The position numbers and the translations under genes were made by a program. This document shows positions 5,140-5,664 of a stretch of DNA of 5,664 nucleotides, piece after piece; positions within the stretch are counted from its first letter, which is position 1, and every line of letters begins with the position of its first letter. A model generated the notes under the pieces. The model worked only from the letters and a program-made list of their open reading frames with translations. It was not told where the DNA came from and ran no database searches. Origin of the DNA: Trueperaceae bacterium (GTDB lineage Bacteria; Deinococcota; Deinococci; Deinococcales; Trueperaceae); contig SKSV01000360.1 in NCBI GenBank assembly GCA_007122815.1, forward strand, positions 1 through 5,664, written 5' to 3'.

Positions 5140-5664
5140 GTGAGCCAGCGTATCGCGCGTCCCGCGAGCCTCCTGACGCTGCTAGCGTGTCTGGCGTCTT
5201 GGCTCGGAGCCGCTGCCGCTCAGAACGCTTACTACCCGCACGGGGACGGCGTCACCTGGACGTACGACTCGGGTGTGACCCAGCGCATGAGCGGCCCGAA
5301 CGAGCTCGACGGGGTGGCGGTCATGGTGCTGACGCACTACCTGGACGGGGTGCCCGTCTCGGAGGACTACCTGAGCTACGGGCCCGACGGCGTGCGCTCG
5401 CTCGGCACGGCGTCCGGTGGGCACGTGCTGCGCTACGACCCACCCCTACTCGTCTACCCTGCCGCTCCCTTGGAGGTGGGGACCACGTGGCGCTCGACCA
5501 CCGACCTCGGGTCGTTCAGCATCACCCTCGACGCAGAGGTGGTGGGGTTGCGTGGTATCCAGACGCCCGCAGGCCGCTTCAACGCACTTCAGGTTCGCCA
5601 GCGGACGCTCACCAGCACTGGCGCCTCCACGCTGCTCGACCTCTTCTTCGTGCCCGGCGTAGGC
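5140..5664 (+). CDS. Exported protein of unknown function (partial, N-terminal 175 residues)
   Basis: The frame opens with GTG 5140 and stays open to the right edge, so the C-terminus is missing. The N-terminus is a clear signal peptide: R4 and R7, then a hydrophobic stretch (about 9-26) and a signal peptidase I site at AAAA|QN after A27. LLAC at 14-17 resembles a lipobox, but the hydrophobic run continues past it, so ordinary cleavage seems likelier. The mature part begins NAYYPHGDGVTWTYDSG and later has LLVYPAAPLEVGTTW (about 106-120), then alternating, probably beta-strand sequence with TPAGRF and LLDLFFVPGVG near the edge. The pattern of a short stretch before GxxWTY, a second PLxVGTTW and a closing FFxPGVG recalls beta-rich exported proteins often annotated as DUF3108-like or hypothetical. 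I recognise the style, not a function. Its position after proC looks incidental. Confidence 0.8.
   Translation, partial: MSQRIARPASLLTLLACLASWLGAAAAQNAYYPHGDGVTWTYDSGVTQRMSGPNELDGVAVMVLTHYLDGVPVSEDYLSYGPDGVRSLGTASGGHVLRYDPPLLVYPAAPLEVGTTWRSTTDLGSFSITLDAEVVGLRGIQTPAGRFNALQVRQRTLTSTGASTLLDLFFVPGVG

Noticed and set aside
5417..5662. An 81-residue plus-strand frame and an 80-residue minus-strand frame (5182-5424) near the right edge.
   Set aside because: Both are shadows of the exported protein gene that starts at 5140 and runs off the window, which has a signal peptide and a good ribosome binding site.
1..5664. A mobile element, defence system, CRISPR array or biosynthetic cluster.
   Set aside because: No transposase, integrase, nuclease, toxin, spacer array or terminal repeats; all recognisable genes are core metabolism and composition looks even throughout.

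Overview
The window is very GC-rich (about 70% by eye), uses GTG starts freely and is packed with genes on the + strand. No intergenic gap exceeds about 50 bases. An acetyltransferase gene between argG and argH, a short free-standing N-acetylglutamate synthase-like gene after argH, and TANNNT boxes only 6-9 bases before start codons all fit a Deinococcota bacterium, perhaps of the Truepera type. That placement is inferred from gene order and style, not from a marker gene. I see no rRNA, tRNA, CRISPR array, insertion sequence, integrase, phage gene or other sign of recent transfer.

Region 1 (1-2685) is the 3' part of an arginine operon. It holds the last 25 codons of argG (argininosuccinate synthase), a GNAT acetyltransferase of unknown substrate, argH (argininosuccinate lyase), and a short ArgA-like N-acetyltransferase that probably makes N-acetylglutamate. 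The genes are 7 bases apart or overlap by 4 bases (GTGA), so translation is probably coupled. The set covers the last two steps of arginine synthesis plus a candidate for the first, committed step. The ArgH reading frame carries a 32-residue N-terminal extension containing an 18-bp tandem repeat.

Region 2 (2686-5129) is a run of three metabolic genes, each with its own short upstream gap and a possible -10 box close to the start: a cytoplasmic type I L-asparaginase (ansA), a methylmalonyl-CoA epimerase of the VOC superfamily, and pyrroline-5-carboxylate reductase (proC). The gap before ansA (2686-2734) is rich in small inverted repeats. Asparaginase yields aspartate, the co-substrate of ArgG, and ProC makes proline from the glutamate branch. 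Much of the window therefore concerns the glutamate/aspartate/arginine/proline part of metabolism, with the epimerase serving propionyl-CoA use.

Region 3 (5140-5664) is the first 175 codons of an exported protein of unknown function. It follows proC by 10 bases with a good Shine-Dalgarno sequence and runs off the right edge.

Overall this is an ordinary housekeeping region. I found no convincing new system. The points most worth a second look are the unexplained GNAT inside the arg operon, the separate argH-argA arrangement, the repeat-bearing ArgH extension, and the promoter-like and hairpin signals in the small gaps.
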